Assembly: GCF_017814975.1 (NCBI RefSeq)
Contig: NZ_JAGIQA010000010.1
Coordinates: 62,001-126,000 of the forward strand
Source: Cupriavidus consociatus
Lineage (GTDB): Bacteria; Pseudomonadota; Gammaproteobacteria; Burkholderiales; Burkholderiaceae
Length of the DNA: 64,000 nucleotides
Reading direction: 5' to 3'
Shown piece after piece: positions 38,157 to 46,184 of the stretch. The notes under the pieces are model-generated. The model made no database searches and had not been told where the DNA came from. It saw nothing but the letters and a program-made list of their open reading frames with translations. Both the position numbers and the translations under genes were made by a program. Each line of letters starts with the position of its first letter. Position 1 is the stretch's first letter.

Positions 38157-38205
38157 TACGCGACCAAATTCGCGACCAAATTCGCGACCAAACACGCGAC
38201 AAATC
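38157..38205 (+). repeat. 12-bp tandem repeat between hutF and hutG
   Basis: About four copies of a CGCGACCAAATT-like unit follow the hutF stop; two internal copies are identical and the outer ones diverge. Confidence 0.8.
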
Positions 38206-38234
38206 CGGGTACCGCCCAACGCATTGCAAAGAAC

Positions 38235-39050
38235 ATGTCCTTCTTCACCGATACTCCCGCCTTCACCCTGCATCGCGGCACGCGCCCGCTGCTGGTATCG
38301 ATGCCGCACGTCGGCACGCACCTGCCGGCCTCGGTCTCGCAGCGCCTCACCGCCGAGGCCCGCACCGTGCCCGACACCGACTGGCACCTGGAACGCCTCT
38401 ACGGTTTCGCCCGCGAACTCGGCGCGTCGGTGCTGGTCGCCACGCATTCGCGCTACGTGGTCGACCTGAACCGCCCGCCCGACAATGCCAACCTGTATCC
38501 CGGCCAGGACACCACCGGCCTGTGCCCGGTCGATACCTTCGACAAGACGGCGCTGTACGCCGATGGCGGCAACGGCCCCGACGACGCGGAAATCGCCGCG
38601 CGCCGCGACGCGATCTGGCGTCCGTACCATGAGGCGCTGGCTGCGGAACTGGCGCGGCTGAAGGCCAATCACGGCACCGTCGCGCTGTGGGACGCGCATT
38701 CGATCCGCTCGTTGCTGCCGCGTTTCTTTGAAGGCAAGCTGCCGGATTTCAACCTCGGCACGGCCAATGGCGAGAGCTGCGACGCGGGGCTGGCGAACCA
38801 GCTGCTCGAGCTGGCGAGTGCGGTGCCCGGCCATACCGCGGTGCTCAACGGGCGCTTCAAGGGCGGCTATATCACGCGCCAGTACGGCAAGCCGCAAGAC
38901 GGCGTGCATGCGGTGCAGCTCGAGCTGTCGCAGTGTGCGTACATGAGCGAGACCTATCCGTTCGCCTATGACGAGGCGCGGTCGGCGGGGCTGCAGCCGG
39001 CGCTGCAAGGCATGCTGGCCACGGTACTCGCATTCGTCGAATCTCGGTGA
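38235..39050 (+). CDS. hutG: N-formylglutamate deformylase
   Basis: Hydrolyses N-formyl-L-glutamate to glutamate and formate, ending histidine degradation. The 271-residue protein has the N-formylglutamate amidohydrolase blocks LVSMPHVGTHLP, TDWHLERLYGFA, HSRYVVDLNRPP and ALWDAHSIRS. It starts at ATG 38235 with only a weak ribosome site, 78 bp after hutF and behind a tandem repeat, so its translation is not coupled like the upstream genes. No terminator with a T-run on the plus strand was found directly after it. Confidence 0.94.
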   Translation: MSFFTDTPAFTLHRGTRPLLVSMPHVGTHLPASVSQRLTAEARTVPDTDWHLERLYGFARELGASVLVATHSRYVVDLNRPPDNANLYPGQDTTGLCPVDTFDKTALYADGGNGPDDAEIAARRDAIWRPYHEALAAELARLKANHGTVALWDAHSIRSLLPRFFEGKLPDFNLGTANGESCDAGLANQLLELASAVPGHTAVLNGRFKGGYITRQYGKPQDGVHAVQLELSQCAYMSETYPFAYDEARSAGLQPALQGMLATVLAFVESR

Positions 39051-39077
39051 GGCGCCAGGCGGGGCGCGGCAACGCAT

Positions 39078-39104
39078 AAAAAAGGCCCGGCAACATGCCG
39101 GGCC
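39078..39104 (-). terminator. minus-strand terminator beside a gene remnant
   Basis: GGCCCGGC and GCCGGGCC pair around AACAT, with six T residues on the minus strand. It faces the wrong way for hutG and stands 21 bp after the stop codon of the remnant at 39126. Confidence 0.85.
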
Positions 39105-39125
39105 CCAGCGCACGCCAACGAAGGC

Positions 39126-39320
39126 TTACTTCTTCACGACGTTCTTGTTCGCCTTGCTCCCCGTCGCTGCGTTGTACTTCTCCACATACTCTTCGAACAG
39201 CTTGCGGATCGCGCGGCCGATCTTGGCGTAATCCGCTGCCGTAGCACGGCACGATAGCCAGGAAGGGGCAATTATCCCCGCCGGTTTCAGGCAGGCATAT
39301 TGAAAGCTTTCTTGAATGAA
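39126..39320 (-). pseudogene. C-terminal remnant of an unidentified gene
   Basis: An open frame of 64 sense codons ends in TAA at 39126 and is followed by a proper terminator, but it begins after a stop codon and has no ATG or TTG; the only GTG codons lie close to its end. The last part reads ADYAKIGRAIRKLFEEYV and ends in a Lys-rich tail, with normal high-GC third positions, so it looks like a true protein C-terminus. The 5' part seems to be lost, with the break somewhere near 39240-39320 beside a tandem repeat. The family is not recognised. Confidence 0.45.
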
Positions 39321-39351
39321 TTAAACGCTGTCAACATTCCGCGCGCTGCGA

Positions 39352-39395
39352 TTGCGCGCGGGAATGCGCGCGGGAATGCGCGCAGGAACGCGCAT
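39352..39395 (+). repeat. 12-bp tandem repeat AATGCGCGCGGG
   Basis: Three to four degenerate copies of a GCGCGGGAAT-containing 12-bp unit lie between the gene remnant and the M48 protease gene. The flanking DNA to 39480 shows no gene. Confidence 0.8.
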
Positions 39396-39480
39396 GATGC
39401 GTGTGATGTCTGGAGGGAGGGACACAGGGAGAGGCCGCGTCCCCCGAACGGGGGCGGCGGCGCAAAAGAATGCGGCGCGC

Positions 39481-40224
39481 TCAGCGCCCGCCGGCCAGGC
39501 GATCTTCGATATGCTTGGCACGTTCCAACGAACCGGGATGCGTGCTGAGCATGCTCGACTGGCCGCCGTCAAGCTGCGACATCTTGCGGAACGCCGACGC
39601 CAGCGCTTGCCGGTTGGCCCCGTTCTTGGTCAGCAGGTTGAAGGAGTAATCGTCCGCAGCGGTTTCCTGGCGCTGCGAGAACTGCGCATTGACGAACGTC
39701 TCCGCCAGATCGCCGATCTGCGACGACGACAGCGCGGTCAGCGAAGCCATGCCGGTGGATCCCAGCAGGCCGCGCGCAGCGGCAGTGGTGTAGGCCACCT
39801 GCATCGCCGCCTTGGTGTGGCCCAGCGCCACATGGCCGATCTCGTGTCCGACCACGCCGCGCACCTCGTCGTCGCTGAGGAAGTCCATCAGCCCGCTGTA
39901 CACGCGCACGCACCCGTTGGCCATGGCCCACGCATTGATGTCCTTGGTCACGTAGACCTTGGCATTGAGCGGCAGCCCGGTATTGCCCAGCCCGCTCATC
40001 ACGGTCGCGAGCCGCCTGGCGTAGGTGCTGTCGGGCGGGGCAATGGAGTTCTTCTGGTCCATTTCCGCGCACGACTGGTCGGACAGCGTTTTGACGTTGG
40101 TGTCCGACAGCGTGGCTGCGGTGAACAGGCTGCCGCCGGCCTGGGTCAGGTTTTCCACATTGGCGCCGGCGCAGCCGGCCAGCAGGGTGGCGCAGGCGAG
40201 GGCGGGAAGGGTCAGTCGGCTCAT
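39481..40224 (-). CDS. M48-family metalloprotease lipoprotein
   Basis: Predicted envelope zinc protease of 247 residues. The signal peptide ends in the lipobox LLAGC with Cys18, so it is probably lipid-anchored. The HEXXH motif is HEIGH at 127-131, and a third ligand Glu is expected in QETAADDYS. Related proteins (LoiP/YcaL type) act in outer-membrane protein quality control. The start is ATG 40224; longer frames upstream are not supported. The tRNA-Leu gene lies upstream on the same strand. Confidence 0.88.
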   Translation of the reverse strand: MSRLTLPALACATLLAGCAGANVENLTQAGGSLFTAATLSDTNVKTLSDQSCAEMDQKNSIAPPDSTYARRLATVMSGLGNTGLPLNAKVYVTKDINAWAMANGCVRVYSGLMDFLSDDEVRGVVGHEIGHVALGHTKAAMQVAYTTAAARGLLGSTGMASLTALSSSQIGDLAETFVNAQFSQRQETAADDYSFNLLTKNGANRQALASAFRKMSQLDGGQSSMLSTHPGSLERAKHIEDRLAGGR

Positions 40225-40416
40225 GGTGGCTCCGGTGACAGGATGGCAATGCCATAGGATAGGAAGCCAGGCGCATGGGCACCAGTGGGCGCTGTCCGAC
40301 ACACCTTCAAACTTCGGCCGGAAAGGGGGGCGATGTGATGCGATAGGCCGGAGATGCCGAGCGATGCGCCGCAGCAGTCCATGATGTGGACGGCTGAGTG
40401 CTTTGGAAGGAAATCT

Positions 40417-40501
40417 TGGTGCCCGGGGTCGGACTCGAACCGACACGCCTTGCGGCGGGGGATTTTGAGTCCCCTGCGTCTACCTGTTTCACCACCCGGG
40501 C
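40417..40501 (-). tRNA. tRNA-Leu (anticodon CAA)
   Basis: On the minus strand the sequence folds into an acceptor stem GCCCGGG/CCCGGGC, an anticodon stem GGGGA/TCCCC with loop CTCAAAA (anticodon CAA, reads UUG), a class II long variable arm CCGCAAGG, and a T-arm with GGTTCGAGTCC. The 3' CCA is encoded. Length is 85 nt. Confidence 0.97.
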
Positions 40502-40695
40502 AGGTGTGACGGCATCGGAACTGATGCCGGGCTGAGCCGGCGATTATGCCGCAATTCCCCGCGACCGACAACCGGCTGCCATGGCGATGGTAGTGGTCCG
40601 GATAACCGGTGCATGGCGATTGCGGTTAGCATCGCCGTCACCGCGCACCCCCGGCGACGCGCCTGCCAGCCCTCAGTCCGCATCCACCGACCGCC

Positions 40696-41622
40696 ATGAC
40701 CGACCACGCCTCGCTGGCGAGCCTCGCCAGCCTGCCCTCGCAGGACCCCGGCTTTTACGACCGCGAATACAACAACCGCGCCAACGTGCCGGACAACCCG
40801 GCGCATATGGCGCGCTGGGGCGAATGGTCGGCGCGGGTGCGCGAGCGCGGCGGCTTGATCGCGGAACTGGGCTATGCCGATGCAGCTTCGCGGCATCCGC
40901 AGGATGAGACGCTGGACTATTTCCCGGCGACGGCGCCGGCGGATGACGGAGAGGCGCCGCCGCTGCTGGTGTTCGTCCACGGCGGCTACTACCGCGCGCT
41001 CGACAAGCGCGATCACAGTTTCGTCGCCAGCGTGCTGCCGGCGCTCGGCGTGTCGGTGGCCGTGGTCAACTATTCGCTGGTGCCGTCGGTGACGGTGCCC
41101 GAGATCGTGCGGCAGGTGCTGCGCAGCGTGGCGTGGCTGTACCGGCAATCCGGCGGACTGGGGCATGACCCGCAGCGGCTGTTCGCCGCCGGGCATTCCG
41201 TCGGCGGCCACCTGGTGGCGATGCTGATGGCGGCACGCTGGCCGCAGCTGGCGCGAGACCTGCCCGCGGACCTGGTCAAGGGCGGGCTGTCGGTCAGCGG
41301 GCTGTACGACATGGAACCGCTGCGCCGCGCCGCGTTCCTGCAATGCGACCTGCGGCTGTCGGAAGATGATGTGGCGCGCTTGTCGCCGGCATATATGACG
41401 CCAGCCACCGCCGCGCCGCTGTCGCTCGCGGTGGGCGAGCTGGAAGCGGCCGAATACCACCGCCAGCATGCGCTGATGCGGGCGGCGTGGCGCGCCAATG
41501 TCCGCAGTCCGGCAGCGAGCGATCTCGTGCTGCCGGGATGCCATCACTTCAACGTGCTCGATGGCTTCAATGATGCCGACAGCGCGCTGGTGCGCGCCGT
41601 ATTGCGCCTGACAGCCGCCTGA
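40696..41622 (+). CDS. alpha/beta hydrolase (esterase / kynurenine formamidase-like)
   Basis: A 308-residue hydrolase. The oxyanion-hole motif HGG is at 95-97 (VFVHGGYYRALD), the nucleophile elbow GHSVGG has Ser168, and a C-terminal His lies in GCHHFNV. The N-terminal YDREYNNRANVPD segment resembles arylformamidase-like and carboxylesterase members. No tryptophan-catabolism genes are nearby, so formamidase activity is only one possibility. It is convergent with the dehydrogenase gene 18 bp away. Confidence 0.8.
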   Translation: MTDHASLASLASLPSQDPGFYDREYNNRANVPDNPAHMARWGEWSARVRERGGLIAELGYADAASRHPQDETLDYFPATAPADDGEAPPLLVFVHGGYYRALDKRDHSFVASVLPALGVSVAVVNYSLVPSVTVPEIVRQVLRSVAWLYRQSGGLGHDPQRLFAAGHSVGGHLVAMLMAARWPQLARDLPADLVKGGLSVSGLYDMEPLRRAAFLQCDLRLSEDDVARLSPAYMTPATAAPLSLAVGELEAAEYHRQHALMRAAWRANVRSPAASDLVLPGCHHFNVLDGFNDADSALVRAVLRLTAA

Positions 41623-41639
41623 GCGCCGGCCCCCAGCTC

Positions 41640-42521
41640 TCAGCCCTCCAGCACGCGCAGCAGCGACGAGGTATCGTCCTTGCCCCAGCCATTGGCCATC
41701 AGCGTGCGCAGCTGCGCCGAGGTGGCCAGCATCGCCGGCAGGTCCAGGCCGATTTCCTCGGCGATATCGCGCGCCAGCCCGAAGTCCTTGTCGTGCAGCC
41801 GCGCCTCGATGCCGGCGGCGAAATTGCGCGACACCATCTTGGGCCCCATCAGGTCGAGCATGCGGCTGCCCGCCATGCCCGTCGACATGGCCTGCAGCAC
41901 GCGGCCGGTATCGACGTTCTGCGCCGAGGCAAAGCGCATGGCTTCGGCGATGCCTTCGATATTGACCACTTGAGCGATCTGGTTGCACAGCTTGGCGACC
42001 TGGCCGGCGCCGTTGTCGCCGATATGCGTGATGGTCGTGCCCAGGAGCTCCAGCAGCGGCAGCACGCGTTCCAGCACCTCGAGCTTGCCGCCGACCATGA
42101 TGGTCAGCTTGCCGGACGCGGCGGCCATGGTGCCGCCCGACACCGGGCAGTCGAGCGCCTCGAGGCCGCGCGCGGCCAGTGCCGCGGCGATCTCGCGCGT
42201 GACCACCGGCGAGATGGTGCTGTGGTCGACGCATACCGTGCCGGGCGCCGCGCCGTGGATCACGCCTTGCTCGCCCAGCAGCACTTCGCGCACGTCTTCG
42301 GACGAGGTCACGTTGGTGAAGACGACGCTGGCGCCGCGCGCGGCCTCGGCGGGCGTGAAGAACGGCTCCGCACCCATGGCGCGCGCGGCTTCGGCGGCCT
42401 CGGGGCGGCGCACGAAGGCGCGCACGGTTTGGCCCGCGGCCAGCAGGTGGCGGACCATGTGCGAGCCCATGGCGCCCAGGCCGATAAAGGCAACGGTGAC
42501 GGAAGGGGTGGAAGTGGTCAT
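41640..42521 (-). CDS. 3-hydroxyisobutyrate dehydrogenase-like NAD(P)-dependent oxidoreductase
   Basis: Beta-hydroxyacid dehydrogenase of 293 residues. The Rossmann motif GLGAMG is at 14-19 (VAFIGLGAMGSHMVRHLL), the substrate-binding block reads DCPVSGGTMAA, and the catalytic Lys lies in GQVAKLCNQ. The family includes 3-hydroxyisobutyrate, tartronate semialdehyde and 6-phosphogluconate-like enzymes; the exact substrate cannot be told. It lies 45 bp downstream of an ABC-type binding protein gene on the same strand and may share its transcript. Confidence 0.85.
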   Translation of the reverse strand: MTTSTPSVTVAFIGLGAMGSHMVRHLLAAGQTVRAFVRRPEAAEAARAMGAEPFFTPAEAARGASVVFTNVTSSEDVREVLLGEQGVIHGAAPGTVCVDHSTISPVVTREIAAALAARGLEALDCPVSGGTMAAASGKLTIMVGGKLEVLERVLPLLELLGTTITHIGDNGAGQVAKLCNQIAQVVNIEGIAEAMRFASAQNVDTGRVLQAMSTGMAGSRMLDLMGPKMVSRNFAAGIEARLHDKDFGLARDIAEEIGLDLPAMLATSAQLRTLMANGWGKDDTSSLLRVLEG

Positions 42522-42566
42522 GATGCGTTGCTTCCTTTCAGGATGCTGGATTCGGGCGGGCGATGG

Positions 42567-43748
42567 CTACTTGTCGCCCGCATAGGCAAACTTGCCGTTG
42601 CGGATCACCCCCATCACGCGCGAACGCTGGTCGAAGCCCTGGTGGTCCTTCGCATTGAGGTTCAGCACGCCGTTGGGGATGGTGAGATTGGTGGTGGATT
42701 CGAGCGCGTCGCGCATGGCGGCGCGGAATTCGCGCGTGCCGGGCTGGGCGCCGGTCTTGAGCGCGCGGCGCGCGGCATCGTCCAGCAGCAGCCACGCGCC
42801 CCAGGCGTCGCCGGCGAACTGCGTCACGCTGTCGGGGCCGTACTTGCCCTCGTAGCGGTTGACGAAGTCCAGCGCGACCTTGCGCACGGGGTGGTTGTCG
42901 GGCAGCTGGCGCGCGACCACGACCGGGCCGGTCGGGAACAGCGTGCCTTCGACGTCCTTGCCGCCCATGCGCAGGAATTCCCAGGTGGCGATGCCGTGGG
43001 TCTGGTAGACCTTGCCCTTGTAGCCGCGTTCGCCCAGCGTCTTCTGCGGCAGCACCGAGGGCGTGCCGGCGCCGGCGATCAGCACCGCGTCGGGGTTTGC
43101 CGCCATCAGCTTGAGCACCTGGCCGGTCACCGAAGTGTCGTTGCGCGAGAAGCGCTCGTTGGCGACGACCTTGATCTTGCGCACCTCGGCCAGCCTGGAG
43201 AACTCGCGCCACCAGCTTTCGCCATAGGCGTCCGCAAAGCCGATGAAGCCGACTGTCCTGATGCCGTGGTTGCTCATGTACTCCGTCAGCACGGTCGCCA
43301 TGTGCGAGTCGTTCTGCGGCATCTTGAAGGCCCAGCGGCGCTTGGCGTCGGTCTGCGGCTCGACGATCGACGCCGACGCGGCCAGCGCCACCATCGGCGT
43401 CTCGCCCTCGGACACGGCGTCGAGCGCGGCCAGCGCGGTCGGCGTGATATTGGGGCCGACGATCACGTCGACCTTTTCCTCGGAAATCAGCTTGCGCACG
43501 TTGCGCACCGCCGCGGCCGGGTCGGAGCCGTCGTCCAGGATCACGTAATGCGCCTTCTGGCCGCCCAGCGTCTGCGGCCACATCAGCACGGTGTTCTTGG
43601 AGGGGATGCCGATCGAGGCCGCAGGCCCGGTGGTGGACACGTCGATGCCGACGCGGATATCGGCCAGCGCGGCGGCGCTGGCGCAGAGCAGGGTGGCGAG
43701 TACGACGGTGGGCAGCAGGCGGGGCAACGCGCGGAATAACTTCGGCAT
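42567..43748 (-). CDS. LivK-like periplasmic binding protein, orphan
   Basis: A 393-residue type I periplasmic binding protein. An N-terminal signal peptide (about 1-30, ALADIR after the cleavage region) lacks a lipobox Cys at the boundary, so the protein is probably soluble. The mature part (DIRVGIDVSTTGPAASIGIPSKNT) matches the branched-chain amino acid/urea receptor superfamily. No permease or ATPase gene accompanies it, in contrast with the complete liv system at 18.7-23.8 kb. It may share another transporter or act as a sensor component. Ligand is unknown; the neighbouring dehydrogenase hints at a small hydroxy or branched acid. Confidence 0.85.
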   Translation of the reverse strand: MPKLFRALPRLLPTVVLATLLCASAAALADIRVGIDVSTTGPAASIGIPSKNTVLMWPQTLGGQKAHYVILDDGSDPAAAVRNVRKLISEEKVDVIVGPNITPTALAALDAVSEGETPMVALAASASIVEPQTDAKRRWAFKMPQNDSHMATVLTEYMSNHGIRTVGFIGFADAYGESWWREFSRLAEVRKIKVVANERFSRNDTSVTGQVLKLMAANPDAVLIAGAGTPSVLPQKTLGERGYKGKVYQTHGIATWEFLRMGGKDVEGTLFPTGPVVVARQLPDNHPVRKVALDFVNRYEGKYGPDSVTQFAGDAWGAWLLLDDAARRALKTGAQPGTREFRAAMRDALESTTNLTIPNGVLNLNAKDHQGFDQRSRVMGVIRNGKFAYAGDK

Positions 43749-43814
43749 CTTGTCTCCTCCAGTCTTATTTGTGACGGGAAGGATAGCCGAACTCCGCCTG
43801 CAAGGGCACGCGCG

Positions 43815-44990
43815 TCAGCGCACGCCCAGCCGCCAGAGCGAGGTCACTTCGGCCGACCGCGCGGCATGCAGCGGATCGCTGGGGTCGGCGGCGCGCGGAT
43901 GACGCGGGCGGATATCGGAGCGGCCCAGCACCTTCAGCCCTGCGGCCTCGATCCAGCCTTCCAGCTGCGCGCGCGGGCGCAGGCCCAGGTGCTCCGCCAG
44001 GTCGGATAGCAAGAGCCAGCCTTCGCCGGCGGGCTCCAGGTGGGCGGCCAGCCCATCGAGGAAGCCGCGCAGCATGGCGCTGTCCGGGTCGTAGACGGCG
44101 CGCTCGACCGGCGAACTGGGCCGGGCCGGCACCCACGGCGGGTTGCACACCACCAGCGGCGCGCGACCTTCCGGGAACAGGTCGGCCTGCACGATCTCGA
44201 CGGCGCCGGCGTAGCCGAGCTGGCCGATGTTCTCGCGTGCGCAGGCCAGCGCACGCGGATCCTGGTCGGTGGCGACGATGCGCTGCACGCCGCGCCGGGC
44301 CAGCACCGCGGCCAGCACGCCGGTGCCGGTGCCGATGTCGAAGGCCAGCGACTTCGACGGCAGCGGCTCGGCGGCCACCAGGTCGACATACTCGCCCCGC
44401 ACCGGCGAGAACACGCCGTACCAGGGATGGATGCGGTCTTCCAGCGCCGGGATCTCCACGCCTTTTCTGCGCCACTCATAGGCGCCGATCATGCCCAGCA
44501 ACTCGCGCAGCGACGCCACATAGGGTTCGCCCGCCGGGCCGTAGACCTGCTCGCAGGCTTCGCGCACATCGGGCGCGCGGCGCAGCGGCACGCTGTGGTC
44601 GGCCTCGAACGGCAGCAGCAGCATGCCCAGCGTGCGGGCGCGTTGCGACTGCGCCAGCCGGTGCAGGTGGAAGGCCTCGGTGGCGGAGCCGGGCGCACCC
44701 TTGGCCTTCTGGCCCGGCCGGCTGGCCTTCCTGGGCTTGCGCTCGGTGCGCCGCGCCATGGCATTGAGCAGCTGGCGCGCATTCTGGAAGTCCCCGCGCC
44801 ACAGCAGGGCAGTGCCTTCGCAGGCGAGCCGGTAGGCGGTGTCGGCGCTGGTGGTGTCGTCGGCGACCACCACGCGGCGCGGCGGCGGGTTGCCGGCTTC
44901 GGAGCGCCAGGCGGCGCTGCGCTCGGTGCCGTCCTCGGTCCAGTGGATGCGGGGCAGGTCGCTGTTGGCTTCGCTCATGGGTTCGCTCAC
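43815..44990 (-). CDS. class I SAM-dependent methyltransferase
   Basis: A 391-residue methyltransferase. The SAM-binding motif I reads FDIGTGTGVLAAVLARR and is followed by VATDQDPRAL, and the NPPW motif (VVCNPPWVPARP) is typical of enzymes that methylate nitrogen of amide or base substrates, such as PrmC- or RlmG-like proteins. The N-terminal 200 residues are a separate, poorly characterised domain with an Arg/Lys-rich stretch. The target is unknown. It lies 66 bp upstream of the orphan binding protein gene on the same strand. Confidence 0.82.
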   Translation of the reverse strand: MSEPMSEANSDLPRIHWTEDGTERSAAWRSEAGNPPPRRVVVADDTTSADTAYRLACEGTALLWRGDFQNARQLLNAMARRTERKPRKASRPGQKAKGAPGSATEAFHLHRLAQSQRARTLGMLLLPFEADHSVPLRRAPDVREACEQVYGPAGEPYVASLRELLGMIGAYEWRRKGVEIPALEDRIHPWYGVFSPVRGEYVDLVAAEPLPSKSLAFDIGTGTGVLAAVLARRGVQRIVATDQDPRALACARENIGQLGYAGAVEIVQADLFPEGRAPLVVCNPPWVPARPSSPVERAVYDPDSAMLRGFLDGLAAHLEPAGEGWLLLSDLAEHLGLRPRAQLEGWIEAAGLKVLGRSDIRPRHPRAADPSDPLHAARSAEVTSLWRLGVR

Positions 44991-45077
44991 AGCGCCTCCG
45001 GCCGGCGCGGCGTGACAGATTGGGAATGCATGTTGGTTTCTGCTTCTTATATAGAAAGAGGCGGCGGGATGCCGCGC

Positions 45078-46019
45078 TCAGAGTTCGTAGGCTTCGTGAT
45101 CGCCCGACATGGCCTGTTCGACCAGCTTGCGGTTCAGCGTCGGCGAGAACAGCTCGATAAAGGTGTAGACAAAGCTGCGCAGGTAGGCGCCCTGCTTGAC
45201 CGCCAGGTGCGTCACATTGCTGCCGAACAGGTGCCCGGCCGGGATCCCGCGCAGGTTGCGGTCGCGCTCGGCATCATAGGCCACGCCGGCGACGATGCCC
45301 ACGCCCAGGCCGATCTCCACATAGGTCTTGATCACGTCGGCGTCGATCGCCTCGAGCACGATGTCCGGCTTCAGGTGGCGCAGCTCGAAGGCCTTGTCGA
45401 TCTTGGGCCGGCCGGCGAAGTTGGGGTCGTAGGTGATCAGCGGGTAGCCCATCAGGTCTTCCAGGGCCAGGTGCTTCTTGTCCAGCAGTGGATGATCGGG
45501 TGGCGTAATCACCATATGCGTCCACTGATAGCCCGGCAGCGATACCAGGCTCTTGTCGTCGGTGATGCCTTCCGTGGCAATGCCGATATCGGCCTGGTCA
45601 TGCAGCAGCATGTCGGCGATCTGCGACGGGTTGCCTTGCTGGATCGACAGCCGGACCTTGGGGTAGCGCTTGGTGAACTCGCCGATGACCCGCGGCAGCG
45701 CGTAGCGTGCCTGCGTATGCGTGGTGGCAATGGTGAAGTTGCCCTGGTCCTGTGCGGCATAGTCCATGCCGACCCGCTTCAGGCTCTCGACCTCCTGCAG
45801 GATTTTCTCCACAGAGGTGAGAATGCGCCGCCCCGGCTCGGTCAGGCTGCGGATGCGCTTGCCGTGCCGCGTGAAGATATCGACACCCAACTCTTCTTCC
45901 AGCTCGATGATGGCCTTGGACACGCCGGGTTGTGACGTGTAGAGCGCTTTGGCGGCTTCGGTCAGATTGTAGTTCTGCCGGACGGCCTCGCGCACGAAGC
46001 GAAACTGGTGCAGGTTCAT
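45078..46019 (-). CDS. cysB: CysB-family LysR-type regulator
   Basis: A 313-residue LysR-type activator of sulfur assimilation genes. The N-terminal winged helix reads MNLHQFRFVREAVRQNYNLT and continues EAAKALYTSQPGVSKAIIELEEELG, the CysB/Cbl form. The effector domain covers about 90-300 and includes TTHTQARYALP, a CysB/Cbl-type segment. It is divergent from tauE-cysI and the rest of the cys operon across 165 AT-rich bp, which supports a role as the local regulator, probably responding to acetylserine and sulfate or thiosulfate as in enteric bacteria. Confidence 0.92.
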   Translation of the reverse strand: MNLHQFRFVREAVRQNYNLTEAAKALYTSQPGVSKAIIELEEELGVDIFTRHGKRIRSLTEPGRRILTSVEKILQEVESLKRVGMDYAAQDQGNFTIATTHTQARYALPRVIGEFTKRYPKVRLSIQQGNPSQIADMLLHDQADIGIATEGITDDKSLVSLPGYQWTHMVITPPDHPLLDKKHLALEDLMGYPLITYDPNFAGRPKIDKAFELRHLKPDIVLEAIDADVIKTYVEIGLGVGIVAGVAYDAERDRNLRGIPAGHLFGSNVTHLAVKQGAYLRSFVYTFIELFSPTLNRKLVEQAMSGDHEAYEL

Positions 46020-46184
46020 ATAACTCGGGTCGTATAAACAAACAACTTCTTATTAGTTTGAGGTATGAGGCCAGTTTATTACGATTCTCGAACTTTGTTA
46101 ATGAACGTCCTGCCCTCAGTGCGTCCGCTCGCAGCCCCCGGATTGTGATGCGAGCCTCACGGGCCAGGGCCCACCGAGTCCCCC
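46020..46184. promoter_or_regulatory. divergent cysB / cys operon control region
   Basis: These 165 bp contain an AT-rich patch (about 46020-46105) in an otherwise GC-rich area, consistent with a CysB binding region and promoters for both directions. Individual sites cannot be fixed by eye. Confidence 0.45.

Noticed and set aside
38157-38205. CRISPR-like array
   Set aside because: Units are 12 bp and contiguous without spacers; it is a simple tandem repeat. No cas genes are present.
41793-43739. 648-codon plus-strand frame opposite the dehydrogenase and binding protein genes
   Set aside because: It spans two real genes and their gap, with low-complexity Gly/Arg/His composition.
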